A DNA stretch of 64,000 bases from Desmodus rotundus (lineage: Eukaryota > Chordata > Mammalia > Chiroptera > Phyllostomidae): NCBI RefSeq assembly GCF_022682495.2, contig NC_071394.1, forward strand, positions 26,508,470-26,572,469, written 5' to 3'. Numbering within the stretch: position 1 is the stretch's first letter; every line of letters begins with the position of its first letter. Shown here in pieces: positions 34,502 through 47,639 of this stretch. The notes beneath the pieces are model-generated. The model searched no databases, was not told the origin of the DNA, and saw only the letters and a program-made list of their open reading frames with translations. The position numbers were made by a program, and so were the translations under genes.

Positions 34502-36548
34502 TCACCTGAGACACAGCCGAATTTCCTGGATTCCGCGGGGAAGGGGGCTCGAATATTCCGCGGTGGGGGATGGGGGCCCCGAGCCCAGGTGGGGTGGAGG
34601 AGATGGGCAAGACTGTGGGCACGGCTGTATTAGGCCCTCGCTCGCCTACCGGGTGGGCTACACTGGAGGGTCCCTGCGCTCTGTTTCAGGGCGCGTACCC
34701 TGCTCTGCGGGGCCGGGAAGCCCGAGCTTAACAGCCGGCGGTGGCCCGGCTCGCCAGGGTGTGGCTCTGGCCCCCTCCCCCACCTGCTGCAGCTGTCGGG
34801 CTGCTACAGACTGAATGAGAGCACCCGCGGTGTCGGGTGGCGGAGGGGACGCCGGTGGGAGAGTTGGGTGTGTCCAGCGCCCGGCTGGCCTTGGTTCTGC
34901 TTCTGCGGGCGTCGTTGGCCTCTTTGCCCCCGGGGCAGGCGGCGGCTCTCTCGTACCCCGGCTCGGGCGGGGGCGCGCTGCTCCTCCCTCCAGCTCTGGT
35001 GGGGGAAAATTAACACTCGGCAGTAGGTTGGGCTCCTTGACACAGATCCGCCATGACAAAGAGGGAGAGTCGGGGACTTCTGCGGAGGCACAAGCTTGGG
35101 CGGAGCCAAGCAGTGGGGGTTGCAGATAGCGCGGACCCAAGGATCTGCGCTTTTAAGTCACGGTCGGCGGGTTTTCGGTTCGCCCAACTCGACGTCTTGA
35201 CGTCGGTTAAGGGTTAAATGGGTGCGGCGAGGCCTGGGAGGACTAGTTATTATGTGAGAAACCCAATCCACTTCCCCTTGTACCCTAGGGGTTGGGGAGA
35301 AAAACCTTTATACTGGTTTTAGATGATTCTGCGTTAGAAGCAGCATTAATCTGAGAGCGTTTTTTGAGTTCTTGGGGGGAGAATTTGTTAATTTCGAGAA
35401 ATGGGGGTGGAGACTTACGCGATCACAATTTTTAAATAGTTTTAGCATTGAAACACTGCCTTACATTCAAGGTAGCTGATGACTTGTTTGAATACTGGGG
35501 ATCAGTTCCGATTTTTCTTTTAAGTTTTGTGGGATTTCCCTGGGAAGATAAAGGATATGGTATTGGTGAGTCAATTCCCATAGTGACAGTGGTTCCTCGG
35601 TTCACCTTTAATTAGTGTATTTCACACTGTACATTTTTATTTAAAATCATTTCTTATGTGGGGTCTCAGTGTATGTTTTAGTATCTTTGTGTTTTAGCAC
35701 TTTTCAATTTTGATTTCTAGAAACAATTCTATGTGTAAACTGGAATAATGATATCGGAAGCACTGGTCACACTGACAGCACTTAATGTATAAATTTAGTG
35801 CTCACAGATGGTGAGAGATGAAGTTTCAAGACTCATGGGTAAATTTTGTTAAGCGGGTGTGTATATAACAAGATACAGCTAAATGAGGCCTTAGGGACAG
35901 TTATCGATTTTTAGTGGTTGCTTTGTATTGCTTTGTATTCAAAAAAATCTTAAAACAAGAAATTTGGTCATTCTTTCCAGAAAATTATCATTCTGTAATC
36001 AGCTGGCAATGTTACAGTGATCAGTGGAGTTGGAGTGGGGGTAATACCAACTAATATTTAAACTTAAAACACTCCTGAAAAAAGTAGGTTTTATGAAAGC
36101 AACGAGACGTGAAGTACACATTAAACTGACATGAATCATGATTCTGAAAGTATGATAGAAATGTGTTCTTCGTAGGCAGCGTTTTCACTAAAGAAAAGCT
36201 GCTTAATTTTTGATTACTTAGTGATACTGGAAACTGGAGTTGAAATTTTGGCCAAGTAAGGTAAGGGTTGGTTTTTAAGGTGGCCTCTTGTGCTTTGACT
36301 ACACTTGAAATTAGGATCTTCTGAACAAAGAAAAGGTAATGGAGTTTAAATTTTGCTAAACTGGTGTTAATGGCTTTTTAAATTTACCCTTTGAAAGCTG
36401 ATTCGCTATTTTTTTCCTCGTTCTGATAATTTTTGTATGTGTGAGGTTGCATTAAATTCCTCCTGTGAAGAATGTTCCATAGGCAGTCAGTCTTCCATGG
36501 GCTGTTAAATACAGCTTTTAAATTTTTTAACAGAAGGTATAATTTTGA

Positions 36549-36929
<381 letters not shown>

Positions 36930-37483
36930 TAGCTTCACTCTACTATAGGGTCCTTATAATGAAATCAGTTTTGATACTGTCATTTTTTTTTCCTTTGGTT
37001 TTTCTTTTAAAATTTGTACTAAATGAGTCCCAAGAGACTATAAAATAGACTGGTAATGTTTTTTTGCACTAATTGAAAAGATTAGTAGTAGTGCCATTTC
37101 AGTTCATTGTTGGAATATTTGTGGAGTTAATTTTTTTAAATGTACATATGTGGATATAGTAACTTTACAGATCTTGATTTTATGTAAAAGAGATGTAATG
37201 GGAGACTCTTTGTAGAGACACAGTACCTATCCTCTGGATTACCCACTGTAATGTTAACGTAATGAGTCAGCCTCGCAGGAAGCACTGGCATCAGTTACTC
37301 TTGCCTCTTCCTGCGTTTAAGTGTTGGAAGTTAACTTTGTACATAGACATTCACAATAAGAGGTTATTCATAACTCAAGCTTGATTTTTCAGGTTTAGTC
37401 AAAGTATTTTACGTATTCGGTATCTACTCTGTTGAAACACTGCTGCCCTAAAAGCTTTAAAGAATTAAACAGTATGTTGTTTT

Positions 37484-37810
37484 TTGTTTTTTGTTTTTTT
37501 TTTTTTTACTTCTTTTTTTTTTTTCTTTTTTTTTTCTTTTCTTTTTATTGTTATGCAATTACAGTTGTATGCCTTTTCTCCCCATCCCTCTACCCCACCC
37601 CAGGTGAACCCACCTCCCTCCCCCCTCTCCACCCTCCCCCTTGGTTTTGTCCATGTGTCCTTTATAGTAGTTCCTGTAATACCCTCTTCCCACTATCCCC
37701 GCCCCCACCCCCCACCCCCGCCCTGGCTATTGTTAGATTGTTCTTAACTTCAATGTCTCTGGTTATATTTTGTTTGCTTTTTTCTTCTATTGCTTATGTT
37801 AACAAATGAT
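37484..37810 (-). mobile_element. 5'-truncated L1 3' end, bat-type
   Basis: A poly(T)-rich start (complement of the A tail) is followed by 'attgttatgcaattacagtt', 'ttttgtccatgtgtcctttat', 'ttgttcttaacttcaatgtc' and 'tctggttatattttgtttgc'. This is the antisense of the L1 3' UTR common in bats. The C-rich middle gives spurious proline-rich frames. Confidence 0.75.
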
Positions 37811-38254
37811 GACTTTCTGACTCAGAAAAGTTTAGTCTGAGGATAAATTGGTGGAAGATTCAACCATTTAGCATATAATGTCACATATATTGATATGTTA
37901 CCTATTTAATGAACCAGGAGTTTTGGGGATATTTAAAGTGCTGTTACTGAAATAATTCCCCTTATATAGCAGAACTTTAGATTACATGTTGGGTAGGACT
38001 CTGGTATATAGAGACAGATAGTATCTGAGTTTCTCTGGACGGGTTACTGAATCTGGGACTCAGTATGGAAATCCAGGTGCGCTATTTATTTGAATCTTGT
38101 TCATGGAAGAACTACTATAATGAACAAATATATAGGCTTTTGTCTAAGTTGCGCTGGCATTACGATTCATTTAACTAGTTTTTAATTACTAATAGAATAG
38201 CTTTAGTTCCTAAATTATGAGTACTTTTCTCAAATGGTATTTTCTTCAGGCTGT

Positions 38255-38399
38255 CTTTTTTTTTTTTTTCCCCTTAAACAATTTTATTTATTTATTTTTA
38301 GAGAGAGGGGAAGGGAGGGAGAGAAACATCAATGTGTGGTTGCCTCCTGGGTGCCCCCACCACCAGGGACCTGGCCTGCAACCCAAGCATGTGCCCTGA
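38255..38399 (-). mobile_element. 5'-truncated VES-type SINE with target-site duplication
   Basis: Poly-T, then 'atttatttatttttagagag', 'gagaaacatcaatgtgtgg', 'gggacctggcctgcaaccc' and 'gcatgtgccctga'; the tRNA-like head is missing. It is flanked by a perfect 11-bp CTTCAGGCTGT at 38244-38254 and 38400-38410, so it was truncated on insertion. Confidence 0.92.
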
Positions 38400-38607
38400 C
38401 TTCAGGCTGTGTTTCTAAAGAACAATATTTTTTTTATCTTAATTAACATCGTCTCATGGCTCACGTCTTCTCTCTTTTGGGTGCATTTTTAATTGCTTTT
38501 ATTTGAAATCCTTACACTGAAAAGATGAGAGAGGAGTTCTATGATTTATTGAGGCTAAATGACAATGCTTGTCTTTTATTTTATCTTTGTATTGTTTTTC
38601 AATATCT

Positions 38608-38690
38608 TATTTTTTTGGAGGGAGAGAAACATCAATGTGTGGTTGCCTCTCACATGGCCCCCACTGGGGACCTGGCCCACAACCCACCTA
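38608..38690 (-). mobile_element. Truncated VES-type SINE
   Basis: 'ggagggagagaaacatcaat', 'gtgtggttgcctctcac' and 'ggggacctggcccacaaccc'. Only the middle of the element remains. Confidence 0.75.
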
Positions 38691-38757
38691 ATTGCAAAGG
38701 TAATAAGAATATTTAAAATTTTTAAGTGATCGTGTTTTCTACAACAAAAAAAAGTGT

Positions 38758-38930
38758 TGGACCCTCCCAGGGTGGCTGTGTTCATTGGTTGGAGGATTGT
38801 CCTGTGCACCAGAAGGCTGCAGGTTTGATTCCCGGTCAGGGCACACACCAAGGTTGCAGGTTTCAGTTGGGGCGCATACAGGATGCAGCTGACATCTCTC
38901 TCTCTTTCCCCCCTCCCTGCCAAATCATTG
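38758..38930 (+). mobile_element. tRNA-derived SINE, divergent subfamily
   Basis: 'ggaggattgtcctgtgcacc', 'caggtttgattcccggtcag' (B box region), 'gggcgcatacaggatgcagc' and a CT-rich end. The head differs from the main VES copies. Confidence 0.75.
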
Positions 38931-39704
38931 AGTGAGGATTTAAAACTAAATAAAAATTAAAAACAATTACTACTACACTCCTTAACAATGAATAAACATA
39001 ACAGTGGTTTAATGTATAAGTTTTAGGATTCTGCAACTTTTTTTTTTTTTTAATGTATTGGGATTTTTATTTTCTCCCTTGCTCTCTTTATTAACTGGTC
39101 CCTGTGTATATGTTATTGAATTTTGTTCACTCTCGTGGTTTTCCCCCATTATTACACCTAATCAAATAATTTTTATTTTGGTTTCAAAGAATTTAATACA
39201 TTATAATTTGCCTTAAGACAAAAGTCAGTTTTAGGATTAAGGGGGACGAGGTAACATTTACCCTCTACTAACAAGCTTATTTGCTATTCCAGGTAGGTAT
39301 TTGCATGTTTTCCACACTGAAAGTATAAAAGCTCCTGAGTATTTTCATAGGAAAGACCTTGTAGCAGTTTTAATTTTGCTTCCCTTTGGTTTCCTTATCA
39401 AGAAAAAAAAGTACTGCATAGGATCAGTGGATGATAATAAGATAATCTCTGAATAGCTATTTGTTGATAAAATTATTAAGAGGGTTTGATATTGGTCACT
39501 ACCCTTGTTCAGAATAGCACTGGCTTATCACCAAGTTTGACTGAAATTTTGAATTTTGAAAGTTTAGGTAAATGAAAGTTTAATTCCTTTACTATACAAA
39601 AGGCTCAGAGAATTCTAAACAAGCTTTTGCGTCCGTCCTCTGTCTTTTCAAGAGTAAAAGTCTCGTTAGTGATCTTTGCATGGCTCCTGACTCCTAACGT
39701 GTAC

Positions 39705-39900
39705 ACAGGTGGCAAACACAAGGCCCACGGGCCAAATCCGGCCCTCCACCTTATTTTATGCTGCCTTGTTTCTGCCTGGTGGTGGCACCAACCTCTCCCT
39801 TAACTCTTAAGGAGCAGTTACATTTAAACAGTCCTAAAATTACATTCAGCCCTTTGAAGGCAACCGTGAGGCTGATGGTGAAAATGAGTTTGATACCCCA
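39705..39900. mobile_element. Short hAT-like non-autonomous DNA transposon
   Basis: Begins AGGTGGCAAACACAAGGCCC and ends AAAATGAGTTTGATACCCC, an imperfect inverted pair. The internal 'aaatccggccctccacctt', 'taaaattacattcagccc' and 'gaaggcaaccgtgaggctg' match a family I know from bat genomes. No transposase frame. Confidence 0.65.
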
Positions 39901-40864
39901 GTAGAAAATGAGTTTGACCCCCAAGTATTTGAGTAAATGAGCAAAAGAACCTCTTTTGGAAAAGAGGATAATAGAACTAGGTCAGCAGCACTGCTAATTT
40001 TCCAAGGCTTTTTCTGTTTCAACTTGGGAAAATTTGATATTTACAGATAATGTGGCTTTTTACAAGCAAGCCTACTGTCCCTGTCATCTTTTCAAACAGG
40101 TCATGTTGACTCTGGAAACATCTTGGATAAAATTCCTTTCCCCCTTTCTAGTAAAATGGAGTAGTAAAATATAGCAGAACTGATATGTCTTCTAGAGAAA
40201 AACATCTTTGAACTGATACTTTATAGTTAGTAAAAATGATCTTTTAATTATATTTTAAGGTCTTAACATATCAATTATAATTACTCAATTTTTCTGAACT
40301 TTGAGTCTTTTTTTTTTTTAATTTGAAAAATACACAGGTAATCCTGTTTTAGAATTAATGTTATTGGCTGGTAGTATCAGTAATGAACTAGACTCCATTG
40401 TACTGTTGAGCACCTGTCCAAAAAAATACCCTCTTTCCATAGGTTTTAATTAATACCATCTACCAGGCAGACAAAGAGTAGGAACCATGTTACTTTGTGT
40501 GAGAGTTGAAGAACATTACTGTGGGAAAGGATCACTGGCATATTCTTTCAGTATGGACTTCTCTTTATGCAAGAGAGCTTGGGGTTCTTCTCTTGCGTGT
40601 TAATTTGAAATTGCAACGTGTGAACTAACGCAATCTGCCTTTCCTGTCAGATCATAGACCAAAAAGCTCTCTTGGTGGTAGTGGGGAGGGACTTAACCTC
40701 CCCTCTACCAAGTTGGTTAGGGATCACTAACACCTCTTCTGCATAAATCCACAAGAAGCAACCAAAAATTGGATACTTTTGTCTTAACTGATGAAATGGA
40801 AAACAAAATGAGGAAATACATATTAGAAAACTTAATTCACATTCAAATAAGAATTTAGTGGTGT

Positions 40865-41015
40865 AAAAAGAGCTCCAGATTTTGATTCAGACAACTTTTC
40901 ACCATTTAATACCTTCTTATACTAAAGAAATCACTCAGTCCTCTGAGACAACTGAGCTCAATTAGTGGAAATAATATCCACCTCATAGGATTGTTGTAGA
41001 GAATAAAAGTCAGGT
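40865..41015 (+). mobile_element. MIR SINE (degraded)
   Basis: 'agagctccagattttgattc', 'tcactcagtcctctgagac', then 'atatccacctcataggattg' and 'ttgtagagaataaaagtc' follow MIR order. Confidence 0.6.
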
Positions 41016-42087
41016 AAAGCTCTTGACTACCTTCTGTGCCATTTGTGTCGGGTCCGGGGTTCTGCTTAGAAGCAGGGACAACAGGACAAGCCTGCCAATA
41101 ATATTGCGAGGTCTCTTAACTTGAGTCCAGGGATGGGATTTAAAAGAGCCAAGAAACCTTAAAAACTGTATTTTCTGGGGCACAGGGTTTGTTACTGGCC
41201 AACAGATTTCCAAAGTTTCATTTAAATAATTGAGAAACTCCAGTATAAGGCAAAAAATGGCTTGCTTTTCCAGCAGGTAAAGGAACAAAATTGTGAGTCT
41301 TAACATTTCCAACTCAGTAACAGTAGTTTAGTAATAGTGATTCAGTTAACCTGACTGAATCCCACTTAGTTATGCTTCTCTGAACTTTTTTATCTTCCCA
41401 GGGCAGGTTTGTTTAAGGTGTGTGTTTCCAAGGCACTCGTTTTCCCCTCGTGCCCACAGAACTGCCATTAAGCAGGTGCAAGCTAGGGAACCAGGCAGCT
41501 TTTAGGTTCTTCCTAGTCTGAATATATTAATATGTGTCTTGGACTTTAAAAACATGTATAGAATTTTAAGCTGAAAATCACTTAAGTAGCCCCCTTAGTG
41601 GAATAAGGGCTTCTCGAAATAATTCTGTGGTGTTATACTCATCTTCATAACTAAAGAGTTTTCACAGTAGGTATTATTAAGTATTCCACTGATGAAGTAT
41701 TTTGTACAGTTGGGAAGTCTGAGGTATATCAAATAGAAATGAAAGAAAATAAAGGGATGAGAATGGGAAGGCAGATGTTTGCTCTTGATGGGAAGGGGGA
41801 GAATAACCAACAAGATCAAGAATGACAGATGACCCTTTTTTCGGTAAAACAATACTTAAATAAGAACGGAATTCTTCCTACCTGTTCTAGTAACAGATGC
41901 AGATGACCTAGAGATGTTTGGTGATTAGATGAGCTATGAAGATAGTTAAAAGTTAACTAAGAGGAAGAGGTTAAAGGATTCGACACATTGGAATTAGAGT
42001 GAAAAATATGACTCAAATACAGAAAAAACATGCACACTTTGATCCAACTCTTTTAATGTACCCCCAAAAGAGGAAGAAATTGTAAGG

Positions 42088-42308
42088 TTTCCTGGCTGGT
42101 GTGGCTCTGTGGATTGAGTGCTAGCCTGCTCACCAAAAGGTTGCGCAGGGTTGATTCCCAGGCAGGAGCACATGCCCGGGTTGCTGGCCAGATCCCCAGA
42201 TCCCCGTGAAAGGCAACCAACCAGTGTATCTCTCGTACATTGATGTTTCACTGCCTCTCTCCCTTTCTTCCCTTCTCTCTATAAATAAATAAAATCTTTA
42301 AAAAAATA
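42088..42308 (+). mobile_element. VES-type SINE
   Basis: Head TTTCCTGGCTGGTGTGGCTC, 'gggttgattcccaggcagg', 'gggttgctggccagatcccc', two 'tctctcgtacattgatgttt'-type repeats and AATAAATAAAATCTTT tail. Confidence 0.9.
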
Positions 42309-42309
42309 C

Positions 42310-42385
42310 ATGTCCAGAGCTTGGCCATTTGCCACCACCTCCATACTACCACCCTGGTCTTGGCCACCATTCTCTCTCACCTGGA
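42310..42385 (+). mobile_element. L2 LINE fragment
   Basis: 'ccataccaccctggtcttgg'-like phrase followed by 'ttctctctcacctggattat', a known internal part of the L2 3' region. Confidence 0.45.
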
Positions 42386-44609
42386 TTATTAAGGGAAAAA
42401 AAATTGTAAGCCCATTTTTAAAGATTTTCTTTGAATACGTAGATCCACAGTTTGGAAATAATTTGCTAAACCTCCCCATAAGTGCATCTTTTGTGAATTC
42501 AACATAGGTTTCATAGGAACACATCTTTTCATATTTATCCATAGCATTTAAGTAGCATTGCATTTTAAGTTATTAGGTCAGTATAATGGCATAGCCTTGG
42601 AGACAAAATAATCAGGCTCTTAAATAAGAATGTAATTGCTGATAGAAGCTGAAGGGAATTAGAGAGTAGCTGGAAAACTATCCTCAAGCATTTTTAGGCC
42701 AAGTAATGAGCATTATCAGCGTTTACCCAGGAATGAAGAACCTAGTGTAAACTAGGTTCTCAAGTGAAATTTGGTTATTCCAACAAATTAAGTGAACATT
42801 TTGTAAAAGAATTGTTGCATTCTGCATCATGGTGTTGGAACATTAGAGGGACACAAGGTTACTCGATTTAAAAGCCTTTTTATATATTAATCCTGTTGTT
42901 CCTTGGAATTTGGTTTTAACCTATGGAAGACATAGGGACTTTTTTACCCTATGAATATAATACCTGTTTTTAAATGTGGTAAGTGGTCCTAGCACATAAA
43001 GGGAGCCCAGTATAATTTGGAATTAAATGTTATTGGACTGTTGAGATAAATTTGACCATACATTTTTGATTCCAAAATAGATGGTCTTTAGCACATTTAT
43101 ATTGGAGAGAGAAATAAGTTTTTAAAAGTCAATGTGTTTTCTGATCATTAAGTTAAAAAACTTGTCAACTAAAATTCTGATACGCCTTAGAATGATTTTT
43201 TTCCTAGAGTTTCTGAAATCCCTTTTGAGGTTTCATCCTGGTTCCCATAGTGCTTGCTTTATTGTGATGGTTTTACATTGAGAATAAACACTGCTCTTTC
43301 GGGATTTAGAATTGCTGTCAATTTCAGTATGCTGAAAGTCAAGGTTCATCATCTTCCTTTTGAAAATACCTGTTCTTTCTAACTACCTAATTTTAGCATG
43401 TTCTCTAGACTTAATTAAAATGACATATTGTTCCCAACTTGGACTTCATTTTCTGGCTCAAGTTACTGCTATGTTGACTAGGTTGTTCTTAACTTTTTAC
43501 ATTCATGTTGGTAACTCATTTATAGTGCCCACGGTTAAGTTATTTAACCATTCCCATTGTACCAGTAGTAGTTCTACTCCTTACTCTCCCACTCAAGCAT
43601 GTTGGCAAGAGAGTGATATTGTAAGGATAAACGTGATTTATTCAACAAAAGCTACATAAAACTTTTTACTATATCTGGTGCTAGCTAATTCACTCAAACT
43701 TGCTACCTTAATTTTCTGTTTCCAGTTCTATGCTGCATACAGCTCTTATTCTTACCTTTGTATAAGGTAACTGCTTTCCATCTGCTCGATTCTTCCCCAC
43801 ATCCCCTATACACAAAGCCTTTGGCTCTAGTTTGGTGTTCTCCACTGTACCTCATACAGCCATTGCTAATTCTCATCTTTATGGCCTGAGAGGTTTTTTT
43901 ATTACTCTGATTCAGAATTTATTTTAAACTTGATGTCTCAGTTGTTTTCACTTTAGAGAATTGGTTTCAATCCCTTCATTTTCCTTGAAAACAGGACCAT
44001 TAACATTTGTGATAATTAACTTGTAAAGTACACTGAAGGAGTAGGATATGCTTAATATTTTTTAGGTGGTACAAATTTGAATTAGGCTTGAGAGGAACAG
44101 TGTGTTTAGCCACCATATCTCAGTAGTTCCCATTGTATTTGGTACATTTCTGTGCAATGGCCATTGTCCATTTGTTCTCTAGTGAGTAATTCCTTGTAAT
44201 GATGAACTATTACCTGTGTGAAAATTGTTATGCAGTAGCAGTTGTCATTTGTCATTGATTTAGTTCTGCATTTTCTGTTAAAGTACGATGTGACATAAAT
44301 AGTAACTTGGTACAAAATAATCATATCTTGACAGAATTCACTCATTTCTTTCTATTGACATTCTTTTGCTATTGTGGATTTGGGGGGCAGCAAAGCATGA
44401 CTGAGTAGCTGATTTGTTATCAGTATGATCTTATGTGGCTTGGGCAATGTTTGTTTACATTGAAATAGATTACTAACACGTTTCAGTGAATAAGCATTTC
44501 TTTTGACAGAATTCATTGTGAGCCTTCTTCCCTTTTCTCCCCTAAGTAAAAATATACTGCAGTGGTATTAGCCATGGGTGGCAGGGTGGCAAGTTAATGT
44601 AAGTACAGC

Positions 44610-44760
44610 CCTGGTTGATGTAGCTCAGTGGATTGAGCAGGGGCCTGCGAACCAAAGGGTCACTAGTTCGATTCCCAGTCAGGGCAAATGCCTGGGTTGC
44701 TAGGGCCAGGTCCCCGGTAGGGGGTGCATGAGAGACAAGATGTAATTAAAAATAAATAAA
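44610..44760 (+). mobile_element. VES-type SINE lacking its CT-rich region
   Basis: 'gccctggttgatgtagctcag' head (about 44608 on), AGTTCGATTCC B box and 'gggccaggtccccggtaggg' body run directly into 'agacaagatgtaattaaaaa' and AATAAATAAATAA, so the usual pyrimidine-rich segment is missing. Confidence 0.88.
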
Positions 44761-46934
44761 TAACCTCAGTACAGTCACTCAAATGTTAATCTAAAGAGTT
44801 AAGTAGACCAAAATAAGACTTTATCCAGTGGGTTGGCCTGTATATGCATATTTGTTCTCCTAAAACCTAGGAAAGATCCTATTGCATTAATTTGCAGGGT
44901 GTGCCCAGTTTTTGTTTGGTAAAGTTTTATTTGCTTGAATTGTATAATGACTTGGACATCATTAGAAAAGTTAGAAACATTTTTTAGTGCAGGTTAGTTT
45001 CCATCTTGCAAACAAATTTGGGGATCTAGGAGTTTTTAAAATTAGCAATATTACCAAAGAGAACTCAGTAGTGAGTTGAATGTTTCTCATCTAAATGATT
45101 ATAAATGTTTTCTGAGAAAGACCCACTTTGTTGATCCAAGACTCATAAACTGTCGGCTCATAATTTTTTGCCGAAGGTGTAGAAGGGAGGTACTTGGACC
45201 ACATTCATCCCAGGGACGCTTGATGAATATTCTACCCAAAACACATTACTTTTAAAATGTGATTCTGTGGAATTGACAGTTGAGGACAGAATTATATAGG
45301 CAGGCTATGTAGTATAGTTAGAACAAACAAGTTCTCAATTCAGTGAATTATTGAATACTTTCCTACCATGTTTGGAAGATGTTTGGAAATAAACCATCCC
45401 AAAGTGATCGTGCTCTTTGTTAAGAGTAATGACTTTTGCTTCCAGTTTCACCTTTGGTTGTTTCCATTTGATAAGGGGGGATTATCCTAAGACTGTTAAT
45501 TTTATCAATTTTGAGATTTAATATAATAGAATTTTAATAAGCTGCTTAAAATCTTTTATGTATTGATTACTTGCTATTTCATGGGCTCTGTTATAAAAAA
45601 AATTTAATATTTTATTTTTAAAAACCCTGCTTTTTAAAAAATCTCCAATCTAGAGAGGAAAATGGGCATGGACACAAATAGTACAACAGAATGAGAAGGA
45701 AAGTATGACTGTTATGTTAGTTGGATATGGAAGAGCTGGTCTTGGACCTTTTTTTTTTTTTTTTTTTAAGACAGCTGATAAAATCTAGGCCCATACATAT
45801 TATATAATATGCAAGTTACAAAACAATCAAAAATTGTGTTTTAAACCAAAAAATGATTTGTGATGGAAATAGTGAGAAATGGGGCCTTGGTTGGGGCCCA
45901 GGTCAAGGTTGATGGCAACTGTAAAGGGGACTCTTGGGGAGGATAGAAGGAAAATCCTCAAGAGTGTCGGAACAGTTTTAACAGTTGTCACCTGATACTC
46001 AGTATGGTTTTTTTGGTACTTTTTACCATTTTACTTTTAATCTTTAGAAGTGACATTTTGAATATGAGGTAAAACACTTGATTTTCCTGGGATTATTTTG
46101 CTAGCATTAAGTATACAGAGACAGGTGATTCCCTGAACCTGATTTAATTAAACACTTTTTAGTCCCACTTAGAGTTAGCCCTTTCACCCCGTTGATTTTT
46201 TTGAGAAACAAAACATTTTAGAACATTGGTGGTTTTCTATTAACACTAAGTTTTGTGCAGATCGTCTGTTTCATTTTGGGTTAAAAAAACAAAGAGCAAA
46301 CACTCTAGCTTTCAATGGGAATTATAATGAAATTTAGGCTGGCTTTAACATTCTTTAAACACCAGGGATAATGTACTTGGCTTTACCAGATTTACTGATT
46401 TTTTAAAAAGTTAAGTGGAGAAGATTTACCATCTGTTATTAATGGGAAATGGTTATTAATTAAGTGATGGGTCAGTCTTTTATGATTCCATTCATGAAGT
46501 TAATAGCGCTGTTCCTTCATACGTGTGTGACCTTATCATTCATAGAACACTTAAAATTTTACTTTCTTAGGCCAACATTGCACAAGATAGTGGGCTTAAA
46601 GTCAAAATGTCTGCTAATACTTAATAAACTGATTCTTTATGTTACCTGAGTTTTAGCAATTTTGATGGAGCACTTTCTAATTCGTTGAAAGCAAAGGATG
46701 GTTGCTATTGAAGGAAAGGAAGCCATTCCAGCCACAAGGGGGAGTAAGAGACTAATTTCCAAATTAATGGATCCCTATTGCAACAAAAATAGCCTGCATT
46801 TGTTTTAGAATTTTTAGGAATCTAGGAAGTTAAAGGATCGGTGTCTTTACAGAATAATGTGAAAGTTCTGGGAAATTCCTCTTTGTGCCAAGGGAATTGT
46901 GAAAGACTAGAAATTTGAACTTTTCTTTCATTTT

Positions 46935-46995
46935 TACAGGTCAGGGAACTGAAGCTTAGTGGTCCAGTGACTTCCCATTAGGTCATGCTGTAAGC
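46935..46995 (-). mobile_element. MIR SINE fragment
   Basis: 'catttttacaggtcaggg', 'aactgaagcttagtgg' and 'gtgacttcccattaggtca' match antisense MIR. Confidence 0.5.
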
Positions 46996-47639
46996 ATTAA
47001 TAATTTCTGTCCTTTATGGTAGTATTTACTTAATTATAGATTGAAACATATTTACTCTGCTATCATGTACAGTTTTAGGAATGATGGGTTGGGGGTTGTC
47101 AGAATAACTGGACTGTTTTAATTTCATTAAAAGGGATGATGACTATAGTTTCAGACTATATTTTAGGGTTCTATACTTAAATGAAAATAACAAGAATTAC
47201 ATTTGAGGGCCCTTGTGTGTTTTGTCATCATTTCCTTTTTAATCACTGGCTATTTTTTTGTGCATGATATGTATAAAAGTGGAATATCTGTTTCTCCTAA
47301 CCTCTCTCCTCCTCTGTTGTGTTCATGGAAGAGGGGCCAGGATAGTATAGTCAAGAACAGGAATAGATTATGGAGGCTTTAGTCTTTCCCACTCACATAC
47401 TTGGTAAGGTCAAGTTAAAGGAGAGTGTTATCTCAGCTACATTTTCAAATGGCAGTCCATTAATGTCTCATTAGTGGTTGATTCCTTTGCTTTGATATTG
47501 TGGGGCTATTTACTATTTATTAATGATATTTTATGAACACTTATCAAGTGTTAATCAAAATCAGTAAATTAATTGCTTAACATAAGCTATGTAACCTCTG
47601 GATTTATTCACAAATTTATACCACTTTAATCTCCTAATT

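Larger units (their letters stand above)
32650..35170. promoter_or_regulatory. CpG island over the YWHAZ promoter and start of intron 1
   Basis: GC content and CpG frequency rise sharply from about 32.65 kb and fall back after about 35.17 kb; the flanks are AT-rich and CpG-poor. The island contains GC boxes (33203-33215), NRF1-like GCGCAGGCGCAGG repeats (about 33294-33306), the CCAAT/X-box/CRE cluster upstream of exon 1, and exon 1 itself. Long open frames on both strands here reflect GC richness, since stop codons are AT-rich; they show no protein family signature. Confidence 0.9.

Noticed and set aside
33594..34622. 342-codon minus-strand open frame across the YWHAZ promoter, with overlapping frames of 124 and 202 codons
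   Set aside because: It lies in a CpG island where stop codons are scarce by composition. The sequence is rich in Arg, Ala, Pro and Gly with no domain, and it overlaps exon 1 and the promoter motifs.
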